A stretch of 64,000 nt of DNA from Oceanidesulfovibrio marinus (GCF_013085545.1 NZ_CP039543.1:1302001-1366000), one strand, 5' to 3'; numbered from the stretch's first letter, positions 1 through 8,603 are shown. Notes: generated by a model from the sequence alone, not told the origin. Program-made: numbers and translations.

Positions 1-2
1 GC

Positions 3-1133
3 TTTCTGGAGATCGCCCACGCCGCGGACGAGCAGGGCCGCCACTCCATCTCCACCTTCCTGGAGCACTGGCGCAGCCAGGGCCTGGAGGAAAAGGCCCC
101 CCTGCCCGAGTCCATGGACGCGGTGCACGTGACCACGATCCACAAATCCAAGGGCCTGGAGTATCCCGTGGTCGTTGTCCCATTCCACGACTTCAGCGCC
201 ATGTCGCGCGGCGGCCTGACCCTCTGGCAACCGCCGGACGCGGACCCGGCTGAGGCCCCGGCCTATCTGGCAACGGAACAGGCCGCGGCAGGACCGGAGC
301 GGGAGTCCCGCCTGGCCGCCACCCTGGCCGAGCAGCTGCACCTGTTGTACGTGGCCTGGACCCGGCCAGTGGAGGAGCTGCACGCCTTCTTCTCCCTGGA
401 CCTGCGCGCCACCGGCAACAAGCAGCTTCTCGACGGCCTCGGCGTAATGCTGGAGCCGTACGAGCTGCTCGCCCCCGGCGACGTCTGGGAAACCGGCCAG
501 CGCAGGGACATGCCGCAACGCGAGCCCGAGCCGAAAGCGCCGCCGCTGGAATGCGCGCCCATACCGGTGCCGGACGCCGAAGCCCCCTACCGCCCCATGT
601 CCTGGCTGCCGGAGCTGAAGATCTACCGCTCCGCCCTGGAGGAGGAACGGTTCGAGGAACGCCGCCGCGGCACGCTGGTCCACCGCTGCCTGGAGCACCT
701 TGTGCCCAGAAATGTGGACGGTCCGTTTGATGAGGATGTGGAACGAGCCCTGCGCGCCGGCCTGCGCGGGCTGGCCGATCCGCACGACCCGGCCGCATTC
801 GCCGTGGACCGCGAAGAAATCGCCGAGGAGATCGCCGCCATGTGCCGCTGGCTCCTGTCCCAGCCGCGCTTTCCCCTGTACCTGCAGAACGGCCGCGCCG
901 AGGCGCAGATACTGGACGAGACCGGCGGCGTGCACCGACCGGACTTCCTCGTCTCATTGCCCGGCGAAGTTGTCGTGCTCGAGTACAAAACCGGCCATGC
1001 CTCGCCGGACCACGCCACCCAGGCGCGGCGCTATCTGAAGCTTTTGGCCAGGATGGAACCGCCGGAAACAAAGCTCGTCGCGCAGATCGTCTACCTGGAC
1101 CTGCAGCGGGTGGAGGAGGTGCGCCATGGTTGA
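3..1133 (+). CDS. addA: AddA/RecB-like UvrD helicase-nuclease, C-terminal part
   Basis: The gene enters from the left edge, so its N-terminal helicase motor is missing; the reading frame is open from base 3. What remains starts inside the second UvrD helicase domain: motif V (VTTIHKSKGLEYPVVVVP) near the ATG at 114, then motif VI (LLYVAWTRPVEELH). A C-terminal PD-(D/E)XK nuclease domain follows, with GTLVHRCLEHL as the conserved His motif, RPDFLV as the Asp motif and LEYKTG as the catalytic Lys motif. This architecture belongs to AddA/RecB subunits, which unwind and resect double-strand breaks before RecA loading. The stop lies 8 bases inside the next gene, an AddB-like nuclease, so the two are translationally coupled and very likely form one heterodimer. 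The exact subfamily (AddA versus another RecB-like nuclease) cannot be settled from this fragment. Confidence 0.88.
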   Translation, partial: FLEIAHAADEQGRHSISTFLEHWRSQGLEEKAPLPESMDAVHVTTIHKSKGLEYPVVVVPFHDFSAMSRGGLTLWQPPDADPAEAPAYLATEQAAAGPERESRLAATLAEQLHLLYVAWTRPVEELHAFFSLDLRATGNKQLLDGLGVMLEPYELLAPGDVWETGQRRDMPQREPEPKAPPLECAPIPVPDAEAPYRPMSWLPELKIYRSALEEERFEERRRGTLVHRCLEHLVPRNVDGPFDEDVERALRAGLRGLADPHDPAAFAVDREEIAEEIAAMCRWLLSQPRFPLYLQNGRAEAQILDETGGVHRPDFLVSLPGEVVVLEYKTGHASPDHATQARRYLKLLARMEPPETKLVAQIVYLDLQRVEEVRHG

Positions 1134-4100
1134 GCGGCGCTTCGACCTCGTCTCCTGGCGCGCGGATCTGGTGGATGCGGTGCGCGACATCCTGCTGGAG
1201 GAGTCCGGCGGCGACCGCGACCTCAGCCGCTTCCTGATCGTGTTCCCGCACAAGCGGCCCGGCCGCTACCTGCGCGACGTCCTGCTCCATGACGACCGGC
1301 TGCCCAAGCCGTGCTTTTTGCCGGAAACCATCTCGGCTGGCGAGCTCATCGCGCGGCTCGGCAACGGCCTGGCGCACGAGAGCCAGCAGGACGCAGTTTC
1401 CGTACCGCCGCTGGACCGCGCCGCCCTGCTGGAAGCCGTTGTCCGGCGGCTGGCCGAAGAAGGCGGCGGCCCACTCGATCCGCTGGCCCGGCTCAGCTCC
1501 GAGGAGTTCTTCCCCTGGGCCATGCGGCTGGCCACACTCATGGAGGAGTTCTACGCGCACGGGCTGGAGCCCGCCGACATCCCCTATCCGGAGGAGGACG
1601 TCGCGCCGTTTGCCGCGGCGTTGCTGGAGCAGCTCGGCGACATCGACCACGCCTACCGCGAAGCCCTGGCCACGGAGGGGCTGACAACGCCTGGCCTGGA
1701 CGCCCGCCGCGTGGGCGAGAACCTGGACGCCGTAGCGGATATGCTGGCCGGCAAGCGGCTCATCGTGGCCGGATTCCCCGGCTTTACCGGCGTTGCGGAG
1801 AACATCTTCCACATGCTCTGGGAGGCCGGCGCGGCGCGCATCATTCTGCATGGCGACCCGCTCCTGGCCGATCGTCTCGGCTCGGCCCACTGGTCGTGCG
1901 GTCCTCTGGCTAGACAGATACGGCAGTGGCGGCCACGGGAGGTCGTGCTGCTCGAAGCGGATGCAACCAGCCCCGAGGACACGGAGCTGGAACTCGTGGA
2001 AGGATTCGACCTGCACTCCCAGCTCGCGGCCCTGCACGACCGCCTCTGCGCCGGGGGCTCCGGCGAGGGCGCAGCCGTGATCCTGCCGGACTCCTCCATG
2101 CTCATGCCGGTGCTGCACCACCTGCCCGACCCGGCCGTGAACGTGAGCATGGGCTATCCGCTGGAGCGCACCGGACTGGCCCGGCTGCTGGAAACGTGCA
2201 TGCGCCTGCAAGAAGGCTCGCCCGGCCAGGCCCGCTATCACTGGCGAGAGATCATCGACCTCTTCCGCCATCCCTACCTCAAGATGCTCAACCCCGAGGG
2301 CGCAGAAGAAACCGACAGCACCGCCGGCCTACGGCCCCTGTTCCACGCCGTGGAACGCATGGTGCGCCTGGGCGAGCGCCACACCTGCCCGGCCGACTGG
2401 CCCCCTGCCGAGGAGATCATGGCCGCCCAGGCCAAGGGAGAAGGACGCGAGCTGGACTATACCGAATCGCCGCAGACAGCCGCGGCAGCCGCGCTAATGC
2501 ACACAGTAATCCAGCGATTCATCGACGCCTGGGAGTCCGTCTCCACCCTGGCCCAGCTCGCCGACGTGCTGGAAGGCTGCTGCGACCTGCTTATCACCCA
2601 CGGCCGCACCCTGTGGCGGCGCTTCCCGCTGGACGCCGAATGCCTGCACCGGCTCTTCTACTCGGTCATTCCGCAGCTTCGCGACAGCCGGCTGTCGCAG
2701 TCCGAGTTCTCGCAGGAGCTCGTGTTCACCATCCTGCGACAGACCCTTGCGGCCGAGCGCGCACCCTTCGAGGCGGAGCCGCTCACAGGCCTGCAGGTGC
2801 TGGGCGTGCTGGAGGCCAGATGTCTAAAATTTGAGACAGTATACGTACTGGACGCCACAGAGGACAGACTGCCAGGACCGCCGGCTGTGGACCCGCTCTT
2901 CCCGGACTCGCTGCGCCGGCTGGTCAAGCTGCCCACCGGGCTGGACAAGGACATGGTCACCGCCCACCACTTCTTCCGCCTCGTGCGTGGTGCGAATCGC
3001 GCCGTGCTACTGTACCAGGCCGGGGTCAGCGGCGGGGCCGACGAGAAAAAGCCAACACGCAGCCGCTTTGCCGAAGAGCTCCTCTGGGAACGCGAGCAGC
3101 GCGATGGCGCCATTGCCGAGCCGGGCACCGGTCCCCTGTCCACGGTTTCTTTTCCAGTTGCCCCCATCCCCTCCTCACCGCTGGCCATAGAACGTACGCC
3201 GGCAATCGACGCGGCCATGCAGGCATTACTGGCCCAGCCCCTCTCGCCTACGCGGCTCGACGCCTACCTCGCCTGCCCGGCCCGGTTTCTGTACGAGCAT
3301 CTGGCCGGCCTGCGGCAGGTGGAGGAAGTGGCTGAGGAAGGCGACCCAGCGACCATCGGATCGCTGGTGCACGGTGTATTGCGGGACTACCTGGCGCCGT
3401 TCGTGGGCCAGCGTATCGGCCCTGGCGGCGATGCCGCGGCGGACGCCCTGGCCGAGATGTACGAGGATGTGCTGCGAAAAGACCGCTTCTTCCGGCAGCT
3501 CTCGTGGGATCGGCAGCTCATGGCCATCCTGGCCGGCAGGCAGCGGTTGCGGCGGTATGTGCGCGCCATCCCGGAAGGCCGGCTCGTGGCGCTGGAGACG
3601 GCGCTTTCCTGCGAGCTGTCCGACGCCGGCGGAACGCTGCGCCTGCATGGCCGGCTGGATCGCCTGGACGAGCGCGACGGAAAATTCATCGTGCTGGACT
3701 ACAAAACCGGCTCCGTGCAGACGCCGGCGCAGAAGCTCTGGACCGACGACGAGCTCTGGTTCCGTCTAGAAAGTTGGACACCTGACTCCGAAGATGACCC
3801 GCTGGAGGAGCTTGCCGCGGCGCTGCACTCCGTGCAGCTACCGGCCTACATCCACCTTGCCAGAACAGGACGCGACGAGAACGGGCAGGAGGGTCCGCTG
3901 GCCCACGCCGCCGGCGAGGACTGCAACGCCGCCCTGGTGGAGTTGAAAAAAAGCGGCGCCGAGGAGGCGATTTTCGGAAAGAAGATGGACGCGGGCGTCC
4001 AGCGCTGCGCCGTGGAGCAGCAGATGCCAGAGCTGTTCGGCTTTTTGCGTAAACACATGGTCGGCGCGCGGGTGCTCACCCCCAGGCCGGACCGGCACTG

Positions 4101-4164
4101 CGACTGGTGCAGCTACAGCGGGCTGTGTCGGCGCGGGAGCGTGTTGCCCGACGGGTCGAGCTAG
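1126..4164 (+). CDS. addB: AddB-like PD-(D/E)XK nuclease with Fe-S cysteines
   Basis: A 1012-residue protein starting at an ATG that overlaps the upstream AddA-like gene by 8 bases. The C-terminal third is a PD-(D/E)XK nuclease: a His motif (GSLVHGVLRDYL), an Asp motif (LHGRLDRLD) and the Lys motif DYKTG with D858 and K860. Cys717 together with C992-x2-C995-x5-C1001 gives the split four-cysteine pattern known to hold a 4Fe-4S cluster in AddB nucleases. The N-terminal part is an inactivated helicase-like region; I see no Walker A (GKT/S) there, as in RexB-type AddB rather than Bacillus AddB. Role by family: second nuclease and DNA-scanning subunit of the AddAB double-strand-break repair complex. 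The stop codon overlaps the stop of the convergent gene at 4161. Confidence 0.88.
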   Translation: MVERRFDLVSWRADLVDAVRDILLEESGGDRDLSRFLIVFPHKRPGRYLRDVLLHDDRLPKPCFLPETISAGELIARLGNGLAHESQQDAVSVPPLDRAALLEAVVRRLAEEGGGPLDPLARLSSEEFFPWAMRLATLMEEFYAHGLEPADIPYPEEDVAPFAAALLEQLGDIDHAYREALATEGLTTPGLDARRVGENLDAVADMLAGKRLIVAGFPGFTGVAENIFHMLWEAGAARIILHGDPLLADRLGSAHWSCGPLARQIRQWRPREVVLLEADATSPEDTELELVEGFDLHSQLAALHDRLCAGGSGEGAAVILPDSSMLMPVLHHLPDPAVNVSMGYPLERTGLARLLETCMRLQEGSPGQARYHWREIIDLFRHPYLKMLNPEGAEETDSTAGLRPLFHAVERMVRLGERHTCPADWPPAEEIMAAQAKGEGRELDYTESPQTAAAAALMHTVIQRFIDAWESVSTLAQLADVLEGCCDLLITHGRTLWRRFPLDAECLHRLFYSVIPQLRDSRLSQSEFSQELVFTILRQTLAAERAPFEAEPLTGLQVLGVLEARCLKFETVYVLDATEDRLPGPPAVDPLFPDSLRRLVKLPTGLDKDMVTAHHFFRLVRGANRAVLLYQAGVSGGADEKKPTRSRFAEELLWEREQRDGAIAEPGTGPLSTVSFPVAPIPSSPLAIERTPAIDAAMQALLAQPLSPTRLDAYLACPARFLYEHLAGLRQVEEVAEEGDPATIGSLVHGVLRDYLAPFVGQRIGPGGDAAADALAEMYEDVLRKDRFFRQLSWDRQLMAILAGRQRLRRYVRAIPEGRLVALETALSCELSDAGGTLRLHGRLDRLDERDGKFIVLDYKTGSVQTPAQKLWTDDELWFRLESWTPDSEDDPLEELAAALHSVQLPAYIHLARTGRDENGQEGPLAHAAGEDCNAALVELKKSGAEEAIFGKKMDAGVQRCAVEQQMPELFGFLRKHMVGARVLTPRPDRHCDWCSYSGLCRRGSVLPDGSS

Positions 4165-4568
4165 TCGCTCACCGGCTGCATGCCCAGCCGGAACAGGGAA
4201 AAACGCAGCCTGTCCTTGTCCGGAAAGAAGAGCGAGGCCGCGAGGTTACTCGCACCGTGGGCCAGAGTGAGCAAAAAGTTCGTATTGGAGAGCCGGCCCA
4301 GGTCCTCGTCGAGCTGTGCCGCGGCACGGCGCACCAGCGCGGCGTAGTCCCACTCCTCCTCGCTGTTCTCGTCCCAGACGATCTCCACGAGGCGCGGGTC
4401 CATGCCCTTGGCCATGGAGTCCAGCTCCTCGATGCGCCGACGCAGATCCTGCGCCTTCTCGTGTTCCAAATCCGTTTCCCAGGCGTCCAGATACGCCTCC
4501 AGGGTCCGGGTCATGGATTCATAATGACCGGCCACGACATTGAGCTCTCGTTCGCTGAAACGACGCAT
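4161..4568 (-). CDS. Unknown conserved-looking small protein
   Basis: A 135-residue, acidic, helix-rich protein with no signal peptide and no motif I recognise. An ATG 18 bases further upstream (4586) is in frame, but the sequence between the two Met codons is itself the ribosome binding site (GGGAGGAAAAGGAAGT), so I choose the start at 4568. The N-terminal half (RFSERELNVVAGHYESMTRTLEAY) looks like a helical hairpin and the centre is strongly acidic (WDENSEEEWDYAAL). The stop codon shares two bases with the stop of the convergent addB-like gene, leaving no intergenic space. No function is proposed. Confidence 0.6.
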   Translation of the reverse strand: MRRFSERELNVVAGHYESMTRTLEAYLDAWETDLEHEKAQDLRRRIEELDSMAKGMDPRLVEIVWDENSEEEWDYAALVRRAAAQLDEDLGRLSNTNFLLTLAHGASNLAASLFFPDKDRLRFSLFRLGMQPVSD

Positions 4569-4640
4569 ACTTCCTTTTCCTCCCATTCTGGAAGCATACC
4601 GAGAATCATTGCAGGGGGCAATGGCTTGTCTCGACAGACC

Positions 4641-5558
4641 TCAACGTAGTCCGAGAGCGGCCGTCAGCACGCGGGCTATGGTCTGCGCCACACTCCCGTC
4701 CCAGTCGAATGTCGGATTGAAGATGGTGACATCGAGCCCGGCAAGGCGCTCCGTGGCTGCGCATCGGCGAATCACGCCGTACAACTCCCCCCAGCGCAAT
4801 CCGTCCGCCATGGGATAATCCACGGCCGGCATTTCCCAGGGATTCAGAACATCGAGGTCCACATGCAGCCAGAATGGATCCGATTCCCCCAAAAAGGCCA
4901 ACGCACCGCAGACGGCGTTGGAAAAGCCGCCGAGCCGGATGTCCGAGAGGCTCGCGCAGTGCATGGCCGAGTCGCGCACATTCGTCCCTCCGATTGCCTC
5001 CACAATAGCCTCGTCGCGGAACCCGAATACCGCCGTATCGTTCTCGGAAACCAGCGGCCCTCCCAGGCCGTACTCCGTGAGCACCTCCGGCCCCCTGCCC
5101 ACCGCCAGGCCCAGCTCCATATCCGCCGTTTCTCCGGTCGGCGACTGCTCCGGCGCATAGAAATCCATGTGTCCATCCAGAAAGAACAGCCTGGCGCTCC
5201 TCGTCCGGCGCATGCCCAACAAACAACCGAGCAGGATGGTGCAATCTCCGCCCAATACTATGGGAACCCTGCCGGACCGCATGACCTCGTGCACGGTATC
5301 TGCGAGATTCAGCGTGTACTCGCGCACCTGGAGAGGATTGAGTACCCCGTCTGTAGACCGCTCGGGACGCCAGTCTGCCGGCGGCAGCGAGACAGTGTCC
5401 CTGCCCGCGGGCGTCTTGGCCAGCCCGGCCCGCAGCATAGCCTGGGGAGCCATGTCGATTCCGGACCAGTTGCTCTCCACACAGAGGGGCGCTTCGATAA
5501 TCCGGTACGCCTCAGGTTCGATGGAAAGCGTGCTCCATTCCTGATAACTGCCTGCCAT
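4641..5558 (-). CDS. Arginase/agmatinase-fold (ureohydrolase family) protein
   Basis: A 305-residue protein of the arginase/agmatinase/formiminoglutamase fold, enzymes that use a binuclear Mn centre to hydrolyse guanidino or formimino groups. Family landmarks are visible: IVLGGDCT (residues about 101-107, the GGDHS position), FLDGHMDFY (about 126-134, the DAHxD position) and LHVDLDVLNP (about 231-240, the SxDxDxxDP position). Two landmark residues differ from classical arginases: the metal His of GGDH is Cys here and the final DP is NP, so substrate and metal loading may differ and I give no substrate. The start at 5558 follows a good GGGAG 10 bases upstream; longer in-frame starts (to 5651) run into a hairpin and look unlikely. 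It stands alone between unrelated genes. Confidence 0.78.
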   Translation of the reverse strand: MAGSYQEWSTLSIEPEAYRIIEAPLCVESNWSGIDMAPQAMLRAGLAKTPAGRDTVSLPPADWRPERSTDGVLNPLQVREYTLNLADTVHEVMRSGRVPIVLGGDCTILLGCLLGMRRTRSARLFFLDGHMDFYAPEQSPTGETADMELGLAVGRGPEVLTEYGLGGPLVSENDTAVFGFRDEAIVEAIGGTNVRDSAMHCASLSDIRLGGFSNAVCGALAFLGESDPFWLHVDLDVLNPWEMPAVDYPMADGLRWGELYGVIRRCAATERLAGLDVTIFNPTFDWDGSVAQTIARVLTAALGLR

Positions 5559-5654
5559 GCGCTGACACTCCCTGCTATACGAAACGGCGCCGCTTCCGGA
5601 GCCATCACCGCCATGTACAGGCGGATCAGACCCGAAAACGGCGCCTTTCAAGAC

Positions 5655-5670
5655 TCGACCCAGGGGTCGA
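5655..5670 (-). terminator. Possible hairpin after the beta-barrel gene
   Basis: TCGACC (5655-5660), a CAGG loop and GGTCGA (5665-5670) form a 6-bp stem 3 bases after the stop of the outer-membrane protein gene read on the minus strand. There is no clear U-tract after it, so it is only a possible terminator. Confidence 0.35.
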
Positions 5671-5672
5671 TC

Positions 5673-6224
5673 CTAGAACATGAATCGCAGCGAAGCGTGT
5701 CCGCCCCAGGCGTCCACACCATCTTCGGTGAAGCCGATGCGCTGGTAGCGGCCGCCCACGTCGAGGCCGATGTTCTTGTTGAAGTTGAGGGTCATGCCCA
5801 CATCCACAGGCAGGGTAAGCGCGCTGCTCTCCCCGTCATACGTCAGGTCCTCATCCATGAAGAGGCCGCCGAGGCCGGTGCCTACGTAGAGCCGGAACGG
5901 ATCTTCATTGAGCAGATAGAACCGGACGAGGGCGTTGAAGCCGAAGCCGTTGGCCGAGTTGCCGCGGGGGTCGTAGTAGCCACGGTTGTCCAGGTCCGCA
6001 TAATAGCCATTGGCCTCCACGCCCAGGGAGAGGTTGTCCAGGACAAAATAACCAGCCGAGGCGCCGTAGGTTATGATGCTGTTCACATCCTTCTGGCTGG
6101 TCCCATACACACCGAACTCCGGAGAAATATAGAACTTCTCCGAAGCCATGTCTTGAGCGCTCGCCATTCCGGCGATCATGAGAACCATGACCATGGCAAG
6201 CATGACACTGATCGAACGTTTCAT
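5673..6224 (-). CDS. Outer-membrane beta-barrel protein
   Basis: A 183-residue secreted protein. Residues 1-23 are a signal peptide (MKRSISVMLAMVMVLMIAGMASA, cleavage before QDMASE). The rest alternates short amphipathic strands (FYISPEFGVYG, SLGVEANGYYADLD, FRLYVGTGLGGLF, NIGLDVGGRYQRIGF) and ends in RFMF, a C-terminal Phe typical of outer-membrane barrels inserted by BamA. Size fits an eight-stranded OmpW/OmpA-N/OprF-like barrel. The start at 6224 has an AAGGAGG 8 bases upstream; earlier in-frame starts lie inside the promoter. It is divergent from the GlsB/YeaQ-type gene. Precise family is not decided. Confidence 0.82.
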   Translation of the reverse strand: MKRSISVMLAMVMVLMIAGMASAQDMASEKFYISPEFGVYGTSQKDVNSIITYGASAGYFVLDNLSLGVEANGYYADLDNRGYYDPRGNSANGFGFNALVRFYLLNEDPFRLYVGTGLGGLFMDEDLTYDGESSALTLPVDVGMTLNFNKNIGLDVGGRYQRIGFTEDGVDAWGGHASLRFMF

Positions 6225-6288
6225 TTGGTACGCCTCCTTGATTCGCATTAGTAGTGACTCGTGTTGAACGAACTTCGCAGTTGAGTCC

Positions 6289-6316
6289 ACTTTATCACGA
6301 CGGTTTCGGCGGTCAA
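6289..6316 (-). promoter_or_regulatory. Candidate sigma-70 promoter of the beta-barrel gene
   Basis: Read on the minus strand: TTGACC (-35, 6311-6316), 16-base spacer, TAAAGT (-10, 6289-6294). It lies about 65 bases upstream of the chosen start at 6224. Confidence 0.5.
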
Positions 6317-6425
6317 CACGCTTTTGCAATTTTCATATTTCTTTAGCAAAACCGCTTGCCCAGAGTCGTGCATGGTCTATACTCCGTTGTAATCCCCATG
6401 GGGAATCGCACCGGAACAAGGCGAT

Positions 6426-6445
6426 GTTGTGGAATTTTCCACAAC
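6426..6445. promoter_or_regulatory. 20-bp inverted repeat, candidate operator
   Basis: GTTGTGGAA (6426-6434) and TTCCACAAC (6437-6445) are a perfect 9-bp inverted repeat with a 2-base centre. It sits 28 bases before the GlsB/YeaQ-type start, within the divergent promoter region shared with the beta-barrel gene. The size and symmetry suit a dimeric regulator; it has no U-tract, so it is not a terminator. Confidence 0.5.
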
Positions 6446-6472
6446 CGCCGCGCACAATTGCGGAGGACACGC

Positions 6473-6718
6473 ATGGGACTCATCTGGTTTCTGCTCATCG
6501 GCCTGGTCGCCGGGTTTCTCGCCGGCACAATCATGAAGGGACGGGGATTCGGCCTGCTCGGCAACATCCTCGTGGGCATCGTGGGCGCCGTGCTGGGCGG
6601 CTTCGTCTTCCGCATCCTGGGCCTGCACAGCACCGGGCTCATCGGCTCCCTGGTCACAGCCACCGTGGGAGCCATCCTGTTGTTGTTCTTCGTCGGTCTG
6701 ATCAGAGGAAAGCGCTGA
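6473..6718 (+). CDS. GlsB/YeaQ/YmgE family (transglycosylase-associated) membrane protein
   Basis: An 81-residue, almost wholly hydrophobic protein with three predicted membrane helices separated by short Gly-rich turns. The hallmark family pattern is present: GLVAGFLAGTIMKGRGFGLLGNILVGIVGAVLGG is the repeating Gly-zipper core that names the family in databases (part of this is described here by position: residues about 10-43). The start at 6473 has GGAGG 6 bases upstream (6462-6466). Members in other bacteria are small stress-induced inner-membrane proteins of unclear function; the 'transglycosylase-associated' name is historical. The inverted repeat just upstream suggests specific transcriptional control. 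Confidence 0.85.
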   Translation: MGLIWFLLIGLVAGFLAGTIMKGRGFGLLGNILVGIVGAVLGGFVFRILGLHSTGLIGSLVTATVGAILLLFFVGLIRGKR

Positions 6719-6737
6719 CAAAATAATGTGTTAGATC

Positions 6738-6756
6738 CGAACCCCGTTCGTTTTTT
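6738..6756 (+). terminator. Weak terminator after the GlsB/YeaQ-type gene
   Basis: A short CGAA...TTCG stem is followed directly by six T residues (6751-6756), 20 bases after the stop at 6718. A larger GATCCG (6734-6739)/CGGATC (6758-6763) pairing encloses it. The stem is short, so the call is tentative. Confidence 0.4.
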
Positions 6757-6826
6757 CCGGATCATCCGCGGGCTGCGATGCGCCTGACGTCTTTTCTTGT
6801 ATCGCACTTTGGAGTACTTACTCCTC

Positions 6827-7285
6827 ATGCTGACATCACAAGGATCCATCGGACGCGTTTTCGTCATCCGGCTTGAGGACGGCGATGCGCTCCCCACGTG
6901 TTTGGAGGAATTCGCACGGGAGAACAACGTCACCCGCGCCCTCTGCGCCCTCGTGGGCGGCATCGGCAGCGGGCGGTTGGTCGTCGGCCCCCGGGACGGC
7001 GACGCCGAGCGCATCGTGCCCATGGTCAACCCCATAGGGGCCGTGCACGAGGCGGCGGCCATCGGCACCATCTTTCCGGGCGAGGACGGCCAGCCAAAGC
7101 TGCACATGCATGCGGCGCTGGGCCGCGGCGAGAGCGCTACGACCGGCTGCATCCGCCAGGGTGTGGATATCTGGAAGCTCGCCGAGGTGGTGGTTCTGGA
7201 GATCGAGGGCTCGGACATGCTGCGCGCCGTGGACCCGGCCTTCGGCTTCGAGGTGCTCACCCGGAAGGATTCCGGAGACGCGTAG
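6827..7285 (+). CDS. PPC/DUF296 domain protein
   Basis: A 152-residue single-domain protein of the PPC/DUF296 (PD1-like) fold, which forms trimers and in plants is attached to AT-hook DNA-binding proteins; the bacterial stand-alone form has no fixed function. Visible features: the opening strand RVFVIRLEDGDALP, GGIGSGRLVVG, and the conserved HMHAALGR (the family's metal/ligand-binding H-x-H strand) followed by TTGCIRQG. I start it at the ATG at 6827; a TTG at 6797 is in frame but the GGAG at 6811-6814 fits the later start. This GGAG lies in a small inverted repeat (6811-6824). The next gene, LarA-like, begins 1 base after this stop, so the two are co-transcribed. Confidence 0.82.
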   Translation: MLTSQGSIGRVFVIRLEDGDALPTCLEEFARENNVTRALCALVGGIGSGRLVVGPRDGDAERIVPMVNPIGAVHEAAAIGTIFPGEDGQPKLHMHAALGRGESATTGCIRQGVDIWKLAEVVVLEIEGSDMLRAVDPAFGFEVLTRKDSGDA

Positions 7286-7286
7286 A

Positions 7287-8603
7287 GTGAGCGTCTGCAC
7301 GCCGCCACGCAATCCTGACGCCGAACCGCTACAGCTGCCGCAGCTGGCCCTGGTGCGCCAGCGTTTCGACCGCTCCGCCATTGTCGATCCGGCAGCGGCC
7401 ACCCATGCGGAGCTCGACCGCGTCATCCCCTCCGACCTCCCTCTACAGGGAAAGCGCGTGGCCATCACCGCCGGCAGCCGGGGCATCGCCGCCCTGGGCG
7501 AGGTGTTGGCGGCCACCGCCGCATTCTTCAAGTCCCATGGTGCGGAGCCCTTCATCTTCCCGGCCATGGGCAGCCACGGTGGCGCCACGGCCCAGGGCCA
7601 ACGCGAATACCTGGAACATCTCGGCCTGACCGAAGCGCACCTCGACGCGCCCATTGTTTCCTCCATGGAAGTGCGCCAGATAGGCGAAACGCACCACGGC
7701 GTGCCCGTATATCTGGACGCCACCGCCCTGGCCGCCGACCACATCGTGCTCGTGAACCGCGTGAAGACACACACGAAGTTCTCCGGCCGGCTGGAGAGCG
7801 GGCTCTTCAAGATGCTGGCCGTGGGCGCGGCAAAGCACCTCGGCGCGGCCACGGTGCACCGCGAGTCCGTACGCGTCGGCCTGGCCGAAGTCATCCTGAG
7901 CAATGCGCGCCTGGCCCTGAAGCGCGCACCGGTCCTCGCCGGCATCGCCCTGGTGGAGAACGCCGCCGGCGCACTGCACACCCTGTGCGCCTGCCCTCCC
8001 GCCACCATGGAGGACAAGGAATCTGGGCTGCTCACCCTCTCCAAGACGCTCATGCCGCGACTGCCCGTGCAGGACATCGACCTGCTCGTGGTCGACGAGA
8101 TCGGCAAGAACATCAGCGGCACCGGCATGGACACCAAGGTCACGGGCCGCAACCGCGACATCCTGAGCGAGTTCGACGAGCCGGACCCCACCCTGCCGCG
8201 CGTCAAGCGCATCGCCATCCGCGACCTGCACCCGGATTCCCAGGGCAACGCCCTGGGCATCGGCTTTGCCGACTTCACCACGGATCGCCTGGTGGCGGCC
8301 ATGGACTACGGCAAGACCGTGACCAACGCGCTCACCGGCATCAGCCCGGAAAAAGCCGCCGTGCCCATCCATTTTCCCACGGACCGCGCCATGATCGACG
8401 CCGCCCTGGGCTCGCTGGGCGCATGGCAGCCAAATACCGTGCGCCTCATCCGCATCCGGGATACCAAGCACCTGGACGTTGTGGCCGTCTCTCCGGCCCT
8501 GCTGCCAGACCTGCCCGGCCACTGCGAGGTGGTTCATACGCCGCAGGACATGACCTTCGACGCTGCTGGCAATCTTACACCGCTCGAATTGAATTTGTCC
8601 TGA
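7287..8603 (+). CDS. LarA-like nickel-pincer isomerase family protein (DUF2088-type)
   Basis: A 438-residue protein resembling the lactate racemase LarA superfamily, whose members use a nickel-pincer nucleotide to racemise or epimerise hydroxy acids. Family-type stretches: the GSRGIA turn, FIFPAMGSHGGAT, IVLVNRVKTHTKF, and GLFKMLAVGAAKHLGA. The central region (DEIGKNISGTGMDTKVTGR) and YGKTVTNALTG are also typical of the larger subgroup that is not true lactate racemase. The GTG start at 7287 follows GGAG with a 9-base spacer and directly abuts the DUF296 gene. I see no larB, larC or larE (cofactor synthesis) in the window, so cofactor supply must come from elsewhere and the substrate is unknown. 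Confidence 0.75.
   Translation: MSVCTPPRNPDAEPLQLPQLALVRQRFDRSAIVDPAAATHAELDRVIPSDLPLQGKRVAITAGSRGIAALGEVLAATAAFFKSHGAEPFIFPAMGSHGGATAQGQREYLEHLGLTEAHLDAPIVSSMEVRQIGETHHGVPVYLDATALAADHIVLVNRVKTHTKFSGRLESGLFKMLAVGAAKHLGAATVHRESVRVGLAEVILSNARLALKRAPVLAGIALVENAAGALHTLCACPPATMEDKESGLLTLSKTLMPRLPVQDIDLLVVDEIGKNISGTGMDTKVTGRNRDILSEFDEPDPTLPRVKRIAIRDLHPDSQGNALGIGFADFTTDRLVAAMDYGKTVTNALTGISPEKAAVPIHFPTDRAMIDAALGSLGAWQPNTVRLIRIRDTKHLDVVAVSPALLPDLPGHCEVVHTPQDMTFDAAGNLTPLELNLS

Noticed and set aside
193-2271. Long minus-strand open frame over the AddA/AddB genes
   Set aside because: It has no domain and runs opposite to clear nuclease motifs.
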